From: Candidatus Atribacteria bacterium UBA6251
GTDB taxonomy: Bacteria; Atribacterota; Phoenicimicrobiia; Phoenicimicrobiales; Phoenicimicrobiaceae
DNA: 15,002 bases
Reading direction: 5' to 3'
Assembly (NCBI GenBank): GCA_002441285.1
Contig: DJVR01000036.1
Coordinates: forward strand, 1 to 15,002
The position numbers and the translations under genes are program-made. The notes below the pieces were generated by a model. That model made no database searches. It was not told the origin of the DNA and saw only the letters and a list, made by a program, of their open reading frames with translations. This document shows positions 14,334 through 15,002 of the stretch, piece by piece (the stretch's first letter is position 1; the number at the start of each line of letters is the position of its first letter).

Positions 14334-15002
14334 TTAACCAATACTAACTAGCTCCTTTAATTGTTTCACCCAGCTCCTGTCCTGGTGGGGGCCTACCAAT
14401 ACCGGAAGAGAATACTGTTTATCATATTTATCCTCTTTTGACAGGTGAACTTCTTCTTGAGGTTTAATTTGTTTGAAGATCAGCTCCTCCTCTTTGATAG
14501 GCCAGAAATCATCCCAGTCATTCTTTGGCTAAATTCAGAGCTCCGGAAGGGCTCTAGCTCATGCCTCTTTTTTTGAAGCGGTTGGCCAAGATCTTATCGA
14601 TATTACCCTCAATGGCTCCCAGGGTATCCACAGGCAATCCTTTCTCTTTGAGGCGATCTACGGCATGGATTCCCTCAGCGTTGTTGGTAATGTAGCTTGA
14701 TAGTTCATTTAATTCATCTTTTTTCTGGGGATTCTTTCCTTTTTCTTCTTCTAATAACAGAAGAGCTGCTGGGATATTGCCTTCTTGTAAGAGAAGACTT
14801 ACCTGGGATTTTTGGCTTCGGTTATAGGAGAGTGTCTGGGTTAGTTTCCGTTTTAAGTGAAAGGGACACAGCTGATAGATGCAATTGGGGAAATAATCTT
14901 GGGCTCCTTCTTTGATCCAGGGTCATACACCTGGTATTTCTCTTCGGCAAGTAAGCTCACCTGAGCCATAAATTCATCTGCTGGGCCAAGACCGGCATAG
15001 GC
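14334..15002 (-). pseudogene. Decayed ISLre2-family (UPF0236) transposase, C-terminal part
   Basis: The minus strand encodes, in three frames, recognisable pieces of an ISLre2/UPF0236 transposase. AYAGLGPADEF is at the right edge; after a frame break near 14920-14930 comes WIKEGAQDYFPNCIYQLCPF followed by HLKRKLTQ; then TLGAIEGNIDKILANRFKKR, ending in RGMS. The conserved Trp after RGMS is a TAG stop at 14554-14556 (TGG to TAG). The frame continues as SPSGALNLAK and breaks again near 14520-14527. The last piece (NDWDDFWPIKEEE onwards) ends at TAA 14334-14336. Two frameshifts plus a nonsense codon make it non-functional. It is richer in GC than the neighbouring genes, consistent with transfer. 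The N-terminal part lies beyond the right edge. Confidence 0.88.

Noticed and set aside
14697..14915. Open frame on the plus strand, 72 codons
   Set aside because: Antisense to the transposase remnant, whose minus-strand reading gives clear ISLre2 motifs.

Overview
The window is AT-rich bacterial DNA. Every convincing gene lies on the minus strand, so transcription runs from right to left. Strong AGGAGG-type ribosome binding sites precede most genes. The gene content points to a strict anaerobe: a glycyl radical enzyme with its SAM-radical activase, iron-sulfur flavoproteins, an enoate-reductase-like flavoenzyme and two TRAP transporters. The base composition and an ISLre2-type transposase remnant fit a Firmicutes- or Atribacterota-like lineage, but this taxonomic guess is an inference and is not settled by the sequence.

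Layout in transcription order. The right edge (15002-14334) is a decayed ISLre2/UPF0236 transposase, richer in GC than the rest. After a 420-bp intergenic stretch comes cluster 1: an Old Yellow Enzyme/2,4-dienoyl-CoA reductase-type flavoenzyme (13911-11938), a fused 4TM/12TM TRAP permease (11912-9939), a TAXI-type TRAP binding protein (9831-8875) and two tandem iron-sulfur flavoproteins (8770-8141 and 8106-7474). An IclR-family regulator (7284-6520) follows, with its own near-consensus promoter and a perfect palindrome at the expected transcription start. Cluster 2 is the centre of interest: a glycyl-radical activase (6331-5387), a 57-residue Cys-rich subunit (5278-5105), a large glycyl radical subunit (5048-2577) and two more Cys-rich small proteins (2463-2245 and 2205-2017). 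A DctP/DctQ TRAP pair (1793-759 and 728-120) closes the window.

The large subunit carries the CMSPG thiyl-radical loop, an Arg 15 residues after the active Cys, and a C-terminal RVAGYSA glycyl-radical motif. With HiPIP-like small subunits in the order activase - small - large - small, this matches the bssDCAB arrangement of benzylsuccinate synthase and related X-succinate synthases, which add hydrocarbons or aromatics to fumarate. The expected CoA ligase or transferase, mutase and beta-oxidation genes are absent from the window. The enzyme sits instead among transporters and redox flavoproteins. Its substrate is therefore open.

Working model (inference): the IclR regulator senses the substrate or product and controls itself, cluster 1 and cluster 2 through a shared operator resembling GATGTGAA-N5-TTC. 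Such a site is visible upstream of all three transcription units. The TRAP systems would import acids (fumarate, an aromatic or unsaturated acid, or related compounds), the iron-sulfur flavoproteins could supply electrons to the activase or to the enoate-reductase-like enzyme, and the glycyl radical enzyme would carry out the C-C bond-forming step.
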